Notes: a model not told the origin generated them from the sequence alone. DNA of 64,000 bases from Streptomyces sp. 6-11-2 (GCF_006540305.1 NZ_BJOR01000001.1:6510001-6574000), one strand, 5' to 3'. Counted from the first letter of the stretch, positions 23,997 through 32,070 are shown. Made by a program: numbers and translations.

Positions 23997-25215
23997 GATG
24001 CCGCAGAGAGTCGAGGGTGCCGGGCGCGCCCGGTACACCTACCGGCTTCGCGTGTCGTCAACCGCCCGCACCGCGCTCCTTGCCGAGTGGGACCGGTGTC
24101 GATGGGTGTGGAACGAATGCGTGGCCAAGTCACGGCAGGTGCACGCACACAATCGGGTGCACCCCGAGGGCAAGCTGACGTGTGGTCCGGCGCAACTGGA
24201 CAGGATGCTGACCGACGCCCGCAGCAAGCTGCCGTGGCTGCGGGGCGGCGCGAGCGTCCCGCAGCAGCAGATGATCCGGGATTTCGCCAAGTCCCGCTCT
24301 AAAGCGCTGAAGGACGTTGAGCACGGTCTGCCGGTGAGGCAGCGCGCAGGCATGCCCCGGCATAAGCGGAAGCGTGATGCCGAGCCGACGCTGAACTACA
24401 CCACCCGAGGGTTCCGGCTGAAGGACGGCCGCCTGCACCTTGCGGGCGGCATCGCCGTGACCGTGGTGTGGTCGCGTGAACTGCCGTCCGCTCCGTCGTC
24501 GGTGCGGGTGTACCGGGACAGCCTCGGCCACTGGTACGCGTCGTTCGTCGTCACCACCAAGGTGCAACCGATCCCCGAAACCGGCGCTGTTCTCGGCATC
24601 GACTGGGGCGTCAAGGAGACCGCCACCACCACATCGGACGCGCACGACCTCCCGCACGCCGAACACGGCAAGCGGGCCGCGCAGCGTCTTGCCCGGTATC
24701 AGCGGATGATGGCCCGCCGCCGGCCCGACAAGGGGCAGGCCGCGTCCAAGGGCTACAGGAAGGCGCAGCGGCAGGCCGCGCAGGTCTCCAAGAAGGTTGC
24801 ACGGCAGCGGCAGGATACCGCCCGCAAGTGGGCCAAGCGCGTCGTCCGCGACCACGACGCCATCGCCGTCGAGAACTTCCGGCCGAAGTTCCTCGCCAAG
24901 ACCACCATGGCCCGCAAGGCGGCCGACGCCACCATTGGCGCCACCAAGACGGCCCTGATCGAGATGGGCCGCAAGCACGGGCGGGACGTCCGCCTCGTGC
25001 ACCCCGCGCATACCACTATGGATTGCGCATCGTGCGGAGCGAGAACCAAGCACGCACTTCCTCTTTCGGAACGTACCTACACCTGCACCGCGTGCAAAGT
25101 CGTGTCCCCCAGGGACAAGAACTCCGCCCGCGTAATGCTGGTCCGGGCTGGTCTCACCGCGGCTGGTGTTGAGGGCGTAAGACCTCCGGGGGCGCTGCTC
25201 CCGGAGGCCGCCTGA
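23992..25215 (+). CDS. tnpB: TnpB RNA-guided nuclease (IS200/IS605 accessory protein)
   Basis: This 407-residue protein starts at ATG 23992. The N-terminal part (YTYRLRVSSTARTALLAEWD, RCRWVWNECVAKS) is the WED/REC region. The split RuvC nuclease is intact: Asp204 in LGIDWGV, Glu294 in AVENFRPKF and Asp375 in SPRDKNSARVML. A zinc ribbon has Cys345, Cys348, Cys365 and Cys368. TnpB cuts DNA next to a short TAM under guidance of omegaRNA from the element's right end, helping element retention. All catalytic residues are present, so it is not an inactive repressor of the TldR kind. Confidence 0.92.
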   Translation: MTMPQRVEGAGRARYTYRLRVSSTARTALLAEWDRCRWVWNECVAKSRQVHAHNRVHPEGKLTCGPAQLDRMLTDARSKLPWLRGGASVPQQQMIRDFAKSRSKALKDVEHGLPVRQRAGMPRHKRKRDAEPTLNYTTRGFRLKDGRLHLAGGIAVTVVWSRELPSAPSSVRVYRDSLGHWYASFVVTTKVQPIPETGAVLGIDWGVKETATTTSDAHDLPHAEHGKRAAQRLARYQRMMARRRPDKGQAASKGYRKAQRQAAQVSKKVARQRQDTARKWAKRVVRDHDAIAVENFRPKFLAKTTMARKAADATIGATKTALIEMGRKHGRDVRLVHPAHTTMDCASCGARTKHALPLSERTYTCTACKVVSPRDKNSARVMLVRAGLTAAGVEGVRPPGALLPEAA

Positions 25216-25275
25216 GCCAGGAATCCTCCTCCCTTCAGGGAGGGGAGGATGTCAACGTGTGGACCGACTCCCCCC
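25130..25275 (+). ncRNA. Predicted omegaRNA (reRNA): scaffold in tnpB 3' end and right end, guide from host DNA
   Basis: By homology of layout, the scaffold overlaps the last codons of tnpB and the right-end hairpin (about 25219-25250), and the guide begins right after the terminal TCAA at 25256. The guide then reads CGTGTGGACCGACTCC, the 3' part of the interrupted host gene. The matching left flank GGTCAC would act as the TAM. The exact 5' end cannot be seen from sequence. Confidence 0.6.
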
Positions 25276-25481
25276 GGGGCCAGCTGGTGACCGGACCGGC
25301 CACGCCCGCCCAGGCCCGCGCCCGGGCCTTGATGTCCGGTGGCCTGGTGGGAGTGGGTGCCGCCGCCGTCCCCCTCGTCACCGGCCGTGCCCTGCGCGCC
25401 TGCCTGGAACGCCGTCGCCTGGACCAGTGGGACACCGAGTGGGCCCGCTTCGGCCCGCTGTGGAGCCGCAAGACCTGGTGA
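25257..25481 (+). pseudogene. 3' part of the interrupted Rv1733c-like gene
   Basis: From 25257 the frame reads WTDSPRGQLVTGPATPAQA and contains the second membrane span (ALMSGGLVGVGAAAVPLV). It ends with the conserved LERRRLDQWDTEWARFGPLW. A GTG at 25257 is present but has no good ribosome site, so separate translation is unlikely. It is the continuation of 23369-23733. Confidence 0.85.
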
Positions 25482-25530
25482 CCGGCCCCGCGGCTGGCGT
25501 GTCGGTGCCTGGAGACGCCCGGCACGGCGC

Positions 25531-27288
25531 CTAACCCGGAAGTGACCGTTCCAGAATGGCGTCGACGTCCGCGCTGTCCGGCAGCGTGCCGAAGGAGTGG
25601 CCCCAGTCGCCGCCCAGCCGGGTCGCGCAGAAGGCGTCGGCGACGGCGGACGGGGCGTGCCGCACGAGCAGGGAGGCCTGCAAGGTCAGGGCCATGAGCT
25701 CGACCAGGCGGCGGGCGCCGGCCGGAGAGGCCTCGCCCAGACCCGCCTCGAGCCGGGTCACGGCCGCGTCCAGGCGGGCGTCGGCGCCCCGGGCCAGGGC
25801 GAGTTCGGCGAACAGCGCCTCCGTCGCGCCGTGCTCCCGGCTGAGTGCCCGCAGGACGTCCAGGGCGTTGACGTTCCCCGAGCCCTCCCAGATCGACAGC
25901 AGCGGCGCCTCCCGGTAGTGCCGGGGCATGCCGGACTCCTCGACGTAGCCGTTGCCGCCCAGGCACTCCAGGGCCTCCGCCGTGAAGGCGGGTCCCCGCT
26001 TGGTGACCCAGAACTTGCCGACCGCGGTCGCGATCCTCCGGAACGCGGCCTCGTCACCCCCGCCGCCCGCGCGCACCGTCCGGTCGGCCGCACCGGCCAG
26101 CCGCAGCGTGAGCGTCGTCGCGGCCTCGGACTCCAGGGCCAGGTCGGCCAGCACGTTCCGCATCAGCGGCTGGTCGATGAGCAGCGCGCCGAAGGCGCCG
26201 CGGTGCCGCACGTGGTGGCCCGCCTCGACGAGTGTCTTGCGCATGAGCGCCGCCGACATCATCACGCAGTCCAGGCGCGTGCAGTTGACCATCTCGATGA
26301 TCGTCTTGACGCCCCGCCCCTCGGGCCCGACCAGCCAGGCCACCGTCCCGTCGAACTCCGGCTCGGAGGAGGCGTTCGACCGGTTGCCCAGCTTGTCCTT
26401 GAGCCGCTGGATGCGGAAGGTGTTGCGGCTGCCGTCGGGCAGGACGCGCGGCACCAGGAAGCACGACAGTCCGCCCGGAGCCTGGGCCAGCACCAGGAAG
26501 ACGTCGCACATGGGCGCCGAGGTGAACCACTTGTGCCCGCGCAGGGTGTACACCCCGGGCTCCGCGGTCGGCGTGGCCGTCGTGGTGTTCGTCCGTACGT
26601 CCGAGCCGCCCTGTTTCTCGGTCATCCCCATGCCCGCCAGCAGGCCCTGCTTCTCGGCCGGCACCCGCAGCCCGGGCTCGTACACCCGGGCGGTCAGCAG
26701 CGGTTCGTAGACGGCGGCCAGTTCCGGCTGGGCGCGCAGGGCGGGTACGGCGGCGTACGTCATGGACGTCGGGCAGCCGTGTCCGGCGTCCGTGTGCCCC
26801 CACACGAGGCCGCCGGCGCTGCGGGCCACGTGCGCGCCGGGCCGCTCGTCCGCCCAGGGGGCGCCGGCCAGGCCTTCGGTGACCGCCGTCCGCATCAGGT
26901 GGTGCCAGGCGGGGTGGAAGTCGACCTCGTCGATCCGGGTGCCGTAGCGGTCGTGGGTGCGCAGTTCGGGCTCGTGCCGGTTGGCCTGGTCGGCCCACTC
27001 CTGCGCCTGAACGCTCCCGGCCAGCGCCCCGAGCCGCCGTACGTCCTCCTCGGCCCAGCCCGCGCCCTCCCGGCGCAGACCCTCGAGCAGCGCCGCGTCG
27101 TCGGACGTGTCGTAGGGCGCCAGGGGAGGGGCCTGGTTGGTGACGGCGTGCGTGGTGTCCTGCCCGTGCGGATGGGGCGGCGGTTCGAGCTGCGCCTCTC
27201 CGTCCGGCCGCACCGCCGGTGCCTGCCGCACCTGCCGTGCCCGCTGTGCCTGTCGTTCCTGCTGCTCGTGCGCGAGTGTCGAGGCCAT
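25531..27288 (-). CDS. Acyl-CoA dehydrogenase family protein (AidB-like)
   Basis: This 585-residue protein is taken from ATG 27288; ATG 27297 is equally possible. After a variable N-terminus (about 60 residues) it follows the AidB subfamily: TYAAVPALR, the flavin segment GMGMTEKQGGSDVRTNTT, LRGHKWFTSAPMCDVFLVLA, VKTIIEMVNCTRLDCVMMSA, and ECLGGNGYVEESGMPRHYRE with LLSIWEGSGNVNALDVLRAL after it. E. coli AidB binds DNA and guards against alkylation, while others are true dehydrogenases. It is divergent from a PaaX-like regulator with a large palindrome between, so it is probably that regulator's target. Confidence 0.9.
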   Translation of the reverse strand: MASTLAHEQQERQAQRARQVRQAPAVRPDGEAQLEPPPHPHGQDTTHAVTNQAPPLAPYDTSDDAALLEGLRREGAGWAEEDVRRLGALAGSVQAQEWADQANRHEPELRTHDRYGTRIDEVDFHPAWHHLMRTAVTEGLAGAPWADERPGAHVARSAGGLVWGHTDAGHGCPTSMTYAAVPALRAQPELAAVYEPLLTARVYEPGLRVPAEKQGLLAGMGMTEKQGGSDVRTNTTTATPTAEPGVYTLRGHKWFTSAPMCDVFLVLAQAPGGLSCFLVPRVLPDGSRNTFRIQRLKDKLGNRSNASSEPEFDGTVAWLVGPEGRGVKTIIEMVNCTRLDCVMMSAALMRKTLVEAGHHVRHRGAFGALLIDQPLMRNVLADLALESEAATTLTLRLAGAADRTVRAGGGGDEAAFRRIATAVGKFWVTKRGPAFTAEALECLGGNGYVEESGMPRHYREAPLLSIWEGSGNVNALDVLRALSREHGATEALFAELALARGADARLDAAVTRLEAGLGEASPAGARRLVELMALTLQASLLVRHAPSAVADAFCATRLGGDWGHSFGTLPDSADVDAILERSLPG

Positions 27289-27297
27289 GGCACCCAT

Positions 27298-27333
27298 GTT
27301 GCATTGTGGCTGCGATCGCAGCAATAGTGCAAC
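27298..27333. promoter_or_regulatory. 36-bp palindromic operator between acyl-CoA dehydrogenase and PaaX-like genes
   Basis: Outer arms GTTGCA and TGCAAC and a centre GCTGCGATCGCAGC are perfectly symmetric about the same axis, with partly symmetric bases between; 30 of 36 positions are self-complementary. It overlaps the region where both divergent promoters must lie, 29 bp before the PaaX start and 9 bp before the dehydrogenase start, so binding would shut both. Confidence 0.65.
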
Positions 27334-27362
27334 ACGCTCGGGTGTCCGTACAGTACGTGACC

Positions 27363-28112
27363 ATGAACGCGTCCCCGGAGCCCGCCGGAGCCGGGCTGCG
27401 CCCGCTGTCCGCGCGGTCGGTCGTCCTGAGCCTGCTGCTGGGCACACACCCGCCCGAACTGCCGGTCAAGGACCTCGTAAGGGCGGTCGAACCCTTCGGG
27501 ATCGGCGGATCCACCCTGCGCGCGGCCCTGAGCCGGATGGTGGCCGCCGGAGACCTGCGACGCTCCGACACCGTCCACGGCCTCAGCGACCGGCTGCTGG
27601 AGCGCCAGCGGCGCCAGGACGCGGCCGTGCACCCCGAGACGTGCCCCTGGGACGGCGAGTGGGAGATGGCCGTCGTGACGGCGACCGGCCGCGAACCGGC
27701 CGAACGCGCCGAACTGCGCGCCCGGTTGACAGCTCTCCGGCTCGCCGAACTCCGCGAGGGCGTCTGGCTGCGCCCCGCCAACCTGCGCCGACCCTGGCCT
27801 GACGGACTGTCCCCGGGGGTCCGGCGATTCACCGCCCGGCCCGAGGAGCCCGCCGCCGGCCTGGCCACGCGCCTGTGGCCGGTCGACGACTGGGCGGCGA
27901 CCGCCCGCACGCTGCTCGATCTTGTCGCGCGCACGGACCGACCCGCCGACCGCTTCACCGCCCTCGCGGCCGTCGTACGGCACCTGCTGGCCGACCCCGT
28001 GCTGCCCGCGTCCTTGCTGCCCGCGCACTGGCCGGGCCCGGCGTTGCGCAGCGCGTACACCGACTGCCGGCGGGAGCTGACCGAGGAGATGCTCGGACGT
28101 GCGAGGCGGTGA
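27363..28112 (+). CDS. PaaX family transcriptional regulator
   Basis: This 249-residue protein starts at ATG 27363. The N-terminal winged helix (residues about 15-85: ARSVVLSLLLGTHPPELPVK, GIGGSTLRAALSRMVAAGDL) is followed by the PaaX central domain (CPWDGEWEMAVVT, ELREGVWLRPANL) and a C-terminal helical domain with LLPAHWPGPALRSAYTDCRR. PaaX proteins repress catabolic operons and are released by acyl-CoA ligands such as phenylacetyl-CoA. The divergent acyl-CoA dehydrogenase and the shared palindrome point to a local acyl-CoA switch. Confidence 0.88.
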   Translation: MNASPEPAGAGLRPLSARSVVLSLLLGTHPPELPVKDLVRAVEPFGIGGSTLRAALSRMVAAGDLRRSDTVHGLSDRLLERQRRQDAAVHPETCPWDGEWEMAVVTATGREPAERAELRARLTALRLAELREGVWLRPANLRRPWPDGLSPGVRRFTARPEEPAAGLATRLWPVDDWAATARTLLDLVARTDRPADRFTALAAVVRHLLADPVLPASLLPAHWPGPALRSAYTDCRRELTEEMLGRARR

Positions 28113-28119
28113 GCGTACG

Positions 28120-28161
28120 GCGGTCGCGCGCGGCGCCCTCGGGCACGCCGCGCGCGACCGC
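28120..28161 (+). terminator. Bidirectional terminator hairpin
   Basis: Perfect 16-bp arms starting GCGGTCGCGCGCGGCG enclose a 10-base loop, between the converging PaaX-like and pectate lyase genes. Confidence 0.75.
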
Positions 28162-28179
28162 GCTCTCACCGCGCCGGCA

Positions 28180-28983
28180 TCACTTGTACGTGATGTCGGA
28201 CGCCGCGTACTTGCAATACGTGCCGTCGGCGTCCGTGCCGCCCTTGGACGGCTCGGCGCCCGTGTTGTTCCCGGTGTACTTCTGGCAGGGGATGATCTTC
28301 TTGCCGGAGTCCCCGATGATGGTGATCTTCTTCAGGGAGACGCTGTCCCCGTAGTTGGTGTTGATGCCGGCGATCCGGCCGCCCTTGTAGGTGGCCTCGA
28401 TCGTGTTGAGGCTGATGGTCCGCTTGTACTGCGTCTTGCAGTTGCCGCACGAGCGGACGAAGGTGCCGAAGTTCTGCACCGCGAAGTTCGACACGTTCAG
28501 CGTGCCGGCGCCGTTGAACTGGAAGACCTTGTCGCTGGCCTCCTTCGCGCCGCCGCCGGAGACGGTGTAGACGTTGGAGGACGAGGAGCCGAGGAACGTC
28601 GCGGCGTCCTCACCGACGTCCTCCCACCAGACGTTCTGGAGCGTGCAGCTGCCCAGGCAGTGGATGCCGTCGGCGGCGGGGGAGCCGATGATGACGTTCT
28701 TCAGGACGGCGCCGGCGGCCAGTTCCAGGATCGGCTTCTGGTTCTCCTCCTGGCCGCCGGTGCCCAGGGCCCCGCTGCCGTACAGGCGCGTCATCCCGTA
28801 GTCCTTGGTGCCGGACACCGAGATGGTGGTGGAAACCGCCTGACTGCCGTTGGCGGTGGGCCAGGTGGCGGCGCTCGCCGAAGGCGCTCCTTCAGTCATG
28901 ATCATGGCAACCGAGAGGCCGAGTGCGGCCAGGCCCCCGGTCAGTGCGCGCCGTCGCAGGTGCGGTCGTGCTGCGGACGTCAT
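28180..28983 (-). CDS. Secreted pectate lyase, polysaccharide lyase family 3
   Basis: This 267-residue protein starts at ATG 28983 with GGAAGGA upstream. A signal peptide with basic N-region RRRALTGG and hydrophobic core ends near PSASA-ATWP. The mature part is a short parallel beta-helix of PL3 type: GAVLKNVIIGSPAADGIHC, LQNVWWEDVGEDAATF, KVFQFNGAGTLNVSNFAVQN and IAGINTNYGDSVSLKKITI. PL3 enzymes cut polygalacturonate by Ca-dependent beta-elimination. It is co-directional with a PL1 lyase 43 bp upstream and is probably in one transcript with it. Confidence 0.92.
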   Translation of the reverse strand: MTSAARPHLRRRALTGGLAALGLSVAMIMTEGAPSASAATWPTANGSQAVSTTISVSGTKDYGMTRLYGSGALGTGGQEENQKPILELAAGAVLKNVIIGSPAADGIHCLGSCTLQNVWWEDVGEDAATFLGSSSSNVYTVSGGGAKEASDKVFQFNGAGTLNVSNFAVQNFGTFVRSCGNCKTQYKRTISLNTIEATYKGGRIAGINTNYGDSVSLKKITIIGDSGKKIIPCQKYTGNNTGAEPSKGGTDADGTYCKYAASDITYK

Positions 28984-29026
28984 GTCCTTGTTCCTTCCGT
29001 GCGGTCGGGTGATGGCCGGGCGGCGG

Positions 29027-30001
29027 TCAGATCTTCCCGGTGCCCGCGCCCGCGGTCACCGAGGAGGCCACACCTGAGGCGGCCTCTGCCGTGTAGCTGT
29101 ACGGAGGGCTGGTGAAGGTGCCGGTCTGCGACACCTCGGTCGTGGCGCCGCCGAGGTCGTTGCCCCGCAGGTTGGCGTAACCGTCCTGCTTGCTGTCCCG
29201 GTTGGTGGTGACGGCGACCGACGTGCTGCGGAAGACGTTGTTCTCGACCAGCATCTGGGCACCCATGCGCGAGTGCACGGCGGTCTCGGCGCCCACGACG
29301 TAGTTGTCGTAGAAGTGCCCCGTGCCGAAACGCAGGCTCGGGATGCGGGAGTTGACGTTGTTGAACCAGTTGTGGTGGTACGTCACCCGCAGATGACCGG
29401 TGTCCTCGCTCGCGTTGCTGTCGCTGTGGCCGACCAGCGAGCCCTTGTAGTGGTCCTTGAAGGTGTTCCAGGACACCGTGACGTAGTCGGAGGCGTGCGA
29501 GACGTCGAGCAGGCCGTCGTAGTAGTCCTTGCCGTGGTCGCGGTCGGAGGACAGGGAGTTGTGGTCGATCCAGACCTTGGTCGAGCCCTGGACGGTGATC
29601 GCGTCCGTCCCGACGGCCTTGCTGATCTGGAGGTTGCGCACGACGACGTTGCTGACGTTCTTCAGCCGCAGCCCGCCGCCGGTGAACCCGGACGACGAAC
29701 CGACGCCCAGCACCGTGGTGTTGGAGCCGATGTCGACCTGACCGCTCAGTGAGATCTGGCCGCTCACCTTGATCACCTTGGCGGTGTTGCCGGTCACGGC
29801 CGTCTTGAAGTCGCTGAGCGTCGAGACGGTCACCGCCGAGGCGCTGCCGCCGCCGGTCGTGCCGGCGCCGAAACCGACCGGTGAGCTCTCGGCGGCCCCG
29901 GCCTGCTGCGGCAGGGCGAGCACCGCGAGGGTCGCGGCCGCGGCGACGGCCGCCGCCAGAGCCGACCTGGGCGCGTGTGGACGTGAGAGGCGAGTTCGCA
30001 T
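29027..30001 (-). CDS. Secreted pectate lyase, polysaccharide lyase family 1
   Basis: This 324-residue protein starts at ATG 30001. The signal peptide (SALAAAVAAAATLAVLALPQ) ends near AGAAES. The beta-helix shows PL1 motifs: VWIDHNSLSSDRDHGKDYYD with DGLLDVSHASDYVTVSWNTF, YHHNWFNNVNSRIPSLRFG with the conserved Arg, and VHSRMGAQMLVENNVF. The WIDHN and R-I-P-S-L-R-F-G elements carry the Ca and catalytic residues. It degrades polygalacturonate outside the cell. Upstream lie a GTATAC inverted repeat and LacI-type boxes shared with the divergent esterase. Confidence 0.93.
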   Translation of the reverse strand: MRTRLSRPHAPRSALAAAVAAAATLAVLALPQQAGAAESSPVGFGAGTTGGGSASAVTVSTLSDFKTAVTGNTAKVIKVSGQISLSGQVDIGSNTTVLGVGSSSGFTGGGLRLKNVSNVVVRNLQISKAVGTDAITVQGSTKVWIDHNSLSSDRDHGKDYYDGLLDVSHASDYVTVSWNTFKDHYKGSLVGHSDSNASEDTGHLRVTYHHNWFNNVNSRIPSLRFGTGHFYDNYVVGAETAVHSRMGAQMLVENNVFRSTSVAVTTNRDSKQDGYANLRGNDLGGATTEVSQTGTFTSPPYSYTAEAASGVASSVTAGAGTGKI

Positions 30002-30038
30002 GCGGATGCTGTCCCTTCGGAAGGGCTGGGTGGGGGGT

Positions 30039-30066
30039 GTATACGAGACCGAGTGAGGTCGTATAC
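30039..30066. promoter_or_regulatory. GTATACGA inverted repeat upstream of PL1 lyase
   Basis: GTATACGAGACC (30039-30050) faces GGTCGTATAC (30057-30066); the arms pair except for a two-base bulge. It lies 38-65 bp before the PL1 start and could be an operator or a leader hairpin. Confidence 0.4.
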
Positions 30067-30165
30067 GTGAATGCCGAACATCATGTGGAACGACTCGCGT
30101 GAGCAGTGCGACTCAGAGGGCCTGAAGTAGCGCTTGCCGGTCACACTGTTGAACGGACCGTAGAG

Positions 30166-30179
30166 TGCAAGCGCTTTCT
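30166..30179. promoter_or_regulatory. LacI-family-type box (TGCAAGCGCTTTCT)
   Basis: The central AAGCGCTT is an 8-bp palindrome with the CG dyad typical of LacI-family operators in carbohydrate genes. It sits between the divergent PL1 and esterase genes. Confidence 0.5.
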
Positions 30180-30248
30180 AGTCAACGCCTCGCGCAAGTC
30201 ACATCCGGCCACTCGCGGACGGATGGTGAAAGGGGTCGGCGCTGGGTG

Positions 30249-30262
30249 TGGGAGCGCTTCCA
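30249..30262. promoter_or_regulatory. CebR-like box (TGGGAGCGCTTCCA)
   Basis: The box differs by one base from the Streptomyces CebR consensus TGGGAGCGCTCCCA. It lies about 120 bp upstream of the SGNH esterase start. CebR controls cello-oligosaccharide genes; a pectin-specific LacI paralogue could read a similar site. Confidence 0.5.
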
Positions 30263-30381
30263 TGACGGCCATGTCCATGCCACCATGCAGCAGCGGCAGC
30301 CCGCCGGGGCAGTCCCGCGTGCCTCGGGCCACCACCCGCACCCGTCCGATCGCACCCCCGCACATTCAACGGAGGACGCAC

Positions 30382-31731
30382 GTGACACCGCCCGGAAGAA
30401 CCCGCCCCGCCAGAACGCTCCGCGCCGACCTGATCGGCGTGTGCGTCCTGGTGCTGGCCCTCGTCGTCACCGTCTCGGCCGTCACCGCCCTGGTGCGTGG
30501 GCCGGACCGCGTGACCGCCGCCGACCGGCCGCCGGCCGCGGCCGCACGGCACTGGGTGAACACCTGGACGGCGATGCCGCAGCTCACCGAACCCGGCAAC
30601 CTGCCGCCGGCACCCTTCACCGGCGACCACGCCGTCCTCGTCGACACCACCATGCGGCAGACGCTGCGCGTCTCCACCGGCGGCCACCGCATCCGGCTGC
30701 GCTTCTCCAACGCCTTCGGTGACACCCCGCTGCCCCTGACCGCCGTGACGGTGGCGCTGCCGCGCGAGGGCGCGGCCGGAGTCAGCGCCGTCGAGCCGCG
30801 TACGACCCGGAAGGTGACGTTCTCCGGGCGGGCGTCGACGACCGTGCCCACCGGGGCCCAGGTCGTCTCCGACCCGCTGGACCTCGACCTGCGCGCCGCG
30901 TCCAACCTCACCGTGACGGCGTACCTCGCCGACGGCCAGCCCTCCCTCGCCCTCACCTCGCACCCGGGTTCGCGTACGACGTCGTACCTCGTCCACGGCG
31001 ACCACACCCGGGACGCCGACCTGACCGGGGCGACCCCGGTCGACCACTGGTACCTGATCAGCGACGTCGAGGTGGAGGCCAAGGCCCCGACCCAGGCGGT
31101 GGCGATCCTCGGCGACTCGCTCACCGACGGGCGCGGCTCCACCACCAACGCCAACGACCGCTGGCCCGACCAGCTCTACGACCGGCTCCGCTCCCGCCCC
31201 GCCACCGCGGACCTCGCCGTCCTGAACCAGGCCGCCGGGGGCAACCGCGTCCTGAACGACGGTCTCGGCCCCAATGTCCTCGCCCGCCTCGACCGCGACA
31301 TCCTCGCGCGCAGCGGCGTCGCCTGGCTGATCGTCTTCGAGGGCGTCAACGACATCGGCACCGCCGACGCCACCCCGGCCGCCCAGCGCCGGGTCACCGA
31401 GGACCTGATCGCCGCCTACCAGCAGATCGTGGTGCGCGCCCACGCCCAGGGCATCCGCGTCTACGGCGCCACCCTGCTGCCGTTCGGCGGCAACGACCCC
31501 TACGACGACCCGGCGGGCCTGCGGGAGAAGTCCCGCCAGGCGGTCAACGCCTGGATCCGGGCGAGCGGCCACTTCGACGCGCTGATCGACTTCGACCGCG
31601 CGGTGCGCGATCCCGCGCAGCCGAGCCGGCTGCGGCCCGACCTCCACGCCGGGGACTGGTTGCACCTCAACCCGCAGGGCTACGGGCTCCTCGCGGGGGC
31701 GGTCCCCGCGGCACTGTTCCGCCACTCCTGA
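30382..31731 (+). CDS. Secreted SGNH/GDSL hydrolase, possible pectin acetylesterase
   Basis: GTG 30382 is chosen because GGAGGA lies five bases upstream; the longer frame has no support. The 449-residue protein has an N-terminal signal or anchor helix (LIGVCVLVLALVVTVSAVTAL), a beta-rich region, and an SGNH domain from about residue 235: nucleophile in AILGDSLTDGRGSTTNAND, block III in IVFEGVNDIGTADA, and the Asp/His pair in AGDWLHLNPQGYGLL. It probably deacylates an extracellular polysaccharide. The divergent pectate lyases and shared LacI-type boxes suggest pectin acetyl groups, but the substrate is inferred. Confidence 0.85.
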   Translation: MTPPGRTRPARTLRADLIGVCVLVLALVVTVSAVTALVRGPDRVTAADRPPAAAARHWVNTWTAMPQLTEPGNLPPAPFTGDHAVLVDTTMRQTLRVSTGGHRIRLRFSNAFGDTPLPLTAVTVALPREGAAGVSAVEPRTTRKVTFSGRASTTVPTGAQVVSDPLDLDLRAASNLTVTAYLADGQPSLALTSHPGSRTTSYLVHGDHTRDADLTGATPVDHWYLISDVEVEAKAPTQAVAILGDSLTDGRGSTTNANDRWPDQLYDRLRSRPATADLAVLNQAAGGNRVLNDGLGPNVLARLDRDILARSGVAWLIVFEGVNDIGTADATPAAQRRVTEDLIAAYQQIVVRAHAQGIRVYGATLLPFGGNDPYDDPAGLREKSRQAVNAWIRASGHFDALIDFDRAVRDPAQPSRLRPDLHAGDWLHLNPQGYGLLAGAVPAALFRHS

Positions 31732-31741
31732 CACGGGGGAC

Positions 31742-32070
31742 GGACGGCTCCGCCGCCGGGCTGTCGGGCGCCCGCCTTGAGGACGGGCGCCTGTCGGTCT
31801 TTCGGCTGGGGGCTCGGTGCGGCGGGTGCGCCTGTGTGGGTGGGGGTGCTTGCCGTTCCCCGGGGGCTCGCTGTCTCTTGCGTGGGTGGCTCGGCCGTCG
31901 TGCTGTCGGGTGCCGGCTTCGGGACGGGCGCCTGTCGGCCCTCCGGGTGGGCGCTCGGCGCGGCGGGTGCGTCTGTACGGGCGGGCTCCTTGCCGCTTCC
32001 CGGGGCCCGCTGATGCTGGTGCGGGGGTGGACGGCTCGGCCGTTGGGCTCTCGGACTTCGGCCTTTCGGG
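31742..32070. repeat. Imperfect tandem repeat, about 143-bp period, in a 656-bp non-coding gap
   Basis: Units begin near 31742, 31885 and 32026 with the shared pattern GGCTC(G/C)GCCG...GGGCTGTCGGG. The first two also share GACGGGCGCCTGTCGG and a CGGCGGGTGCG stretch; the third is short. Frames on both strands are open but give only Pro/Ala/Arg low complexity. The rest of the gap up to 32387 shows no convincing gene. Confidence 0.55.

Larger units (their letters stand above)
23734..25255 (+). mobile_element. TnpB-only IS200/IS605-type element inserted in an Rv1733c-like gene
   Basis: The element is 1522 bp by the junctions: left flank ends GGTCAC (23733), right flank resumes CGTGTGG (25256), and joining them restores the reading frame V-T-V-W with no duplication, as expected for IS200/IS605 transposition. 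The left end has a hairpin (GCCTCGGCC TTCA GGCCGGGG, about 23751-23775). The right end has a strong hairpin (ATCCTCCTCCC TTCA GGGAGGGGAGGAT) just before the terminal TCAA. It encodes TnpB and a divergent RHH protein but no Y1 transposase, so it depends on TnpA in trans. Confidence 0.85.

Noticed and set aside
23992..25215. Idea that TnpB is a nuclease-dead repressor (TldR-like)
   Set aside because: Asp204, Glu294 and Asp375 and the zinc cysteines are all present, and the protein is full length.
30199..31734. 511-residue minus-strand frame over the SGNH esterase
   Set aside because: The composition is Val/Gly/Arg-rich without motifs, while the opposite strand has GDSL, GVND and D-x-x-H blocks.
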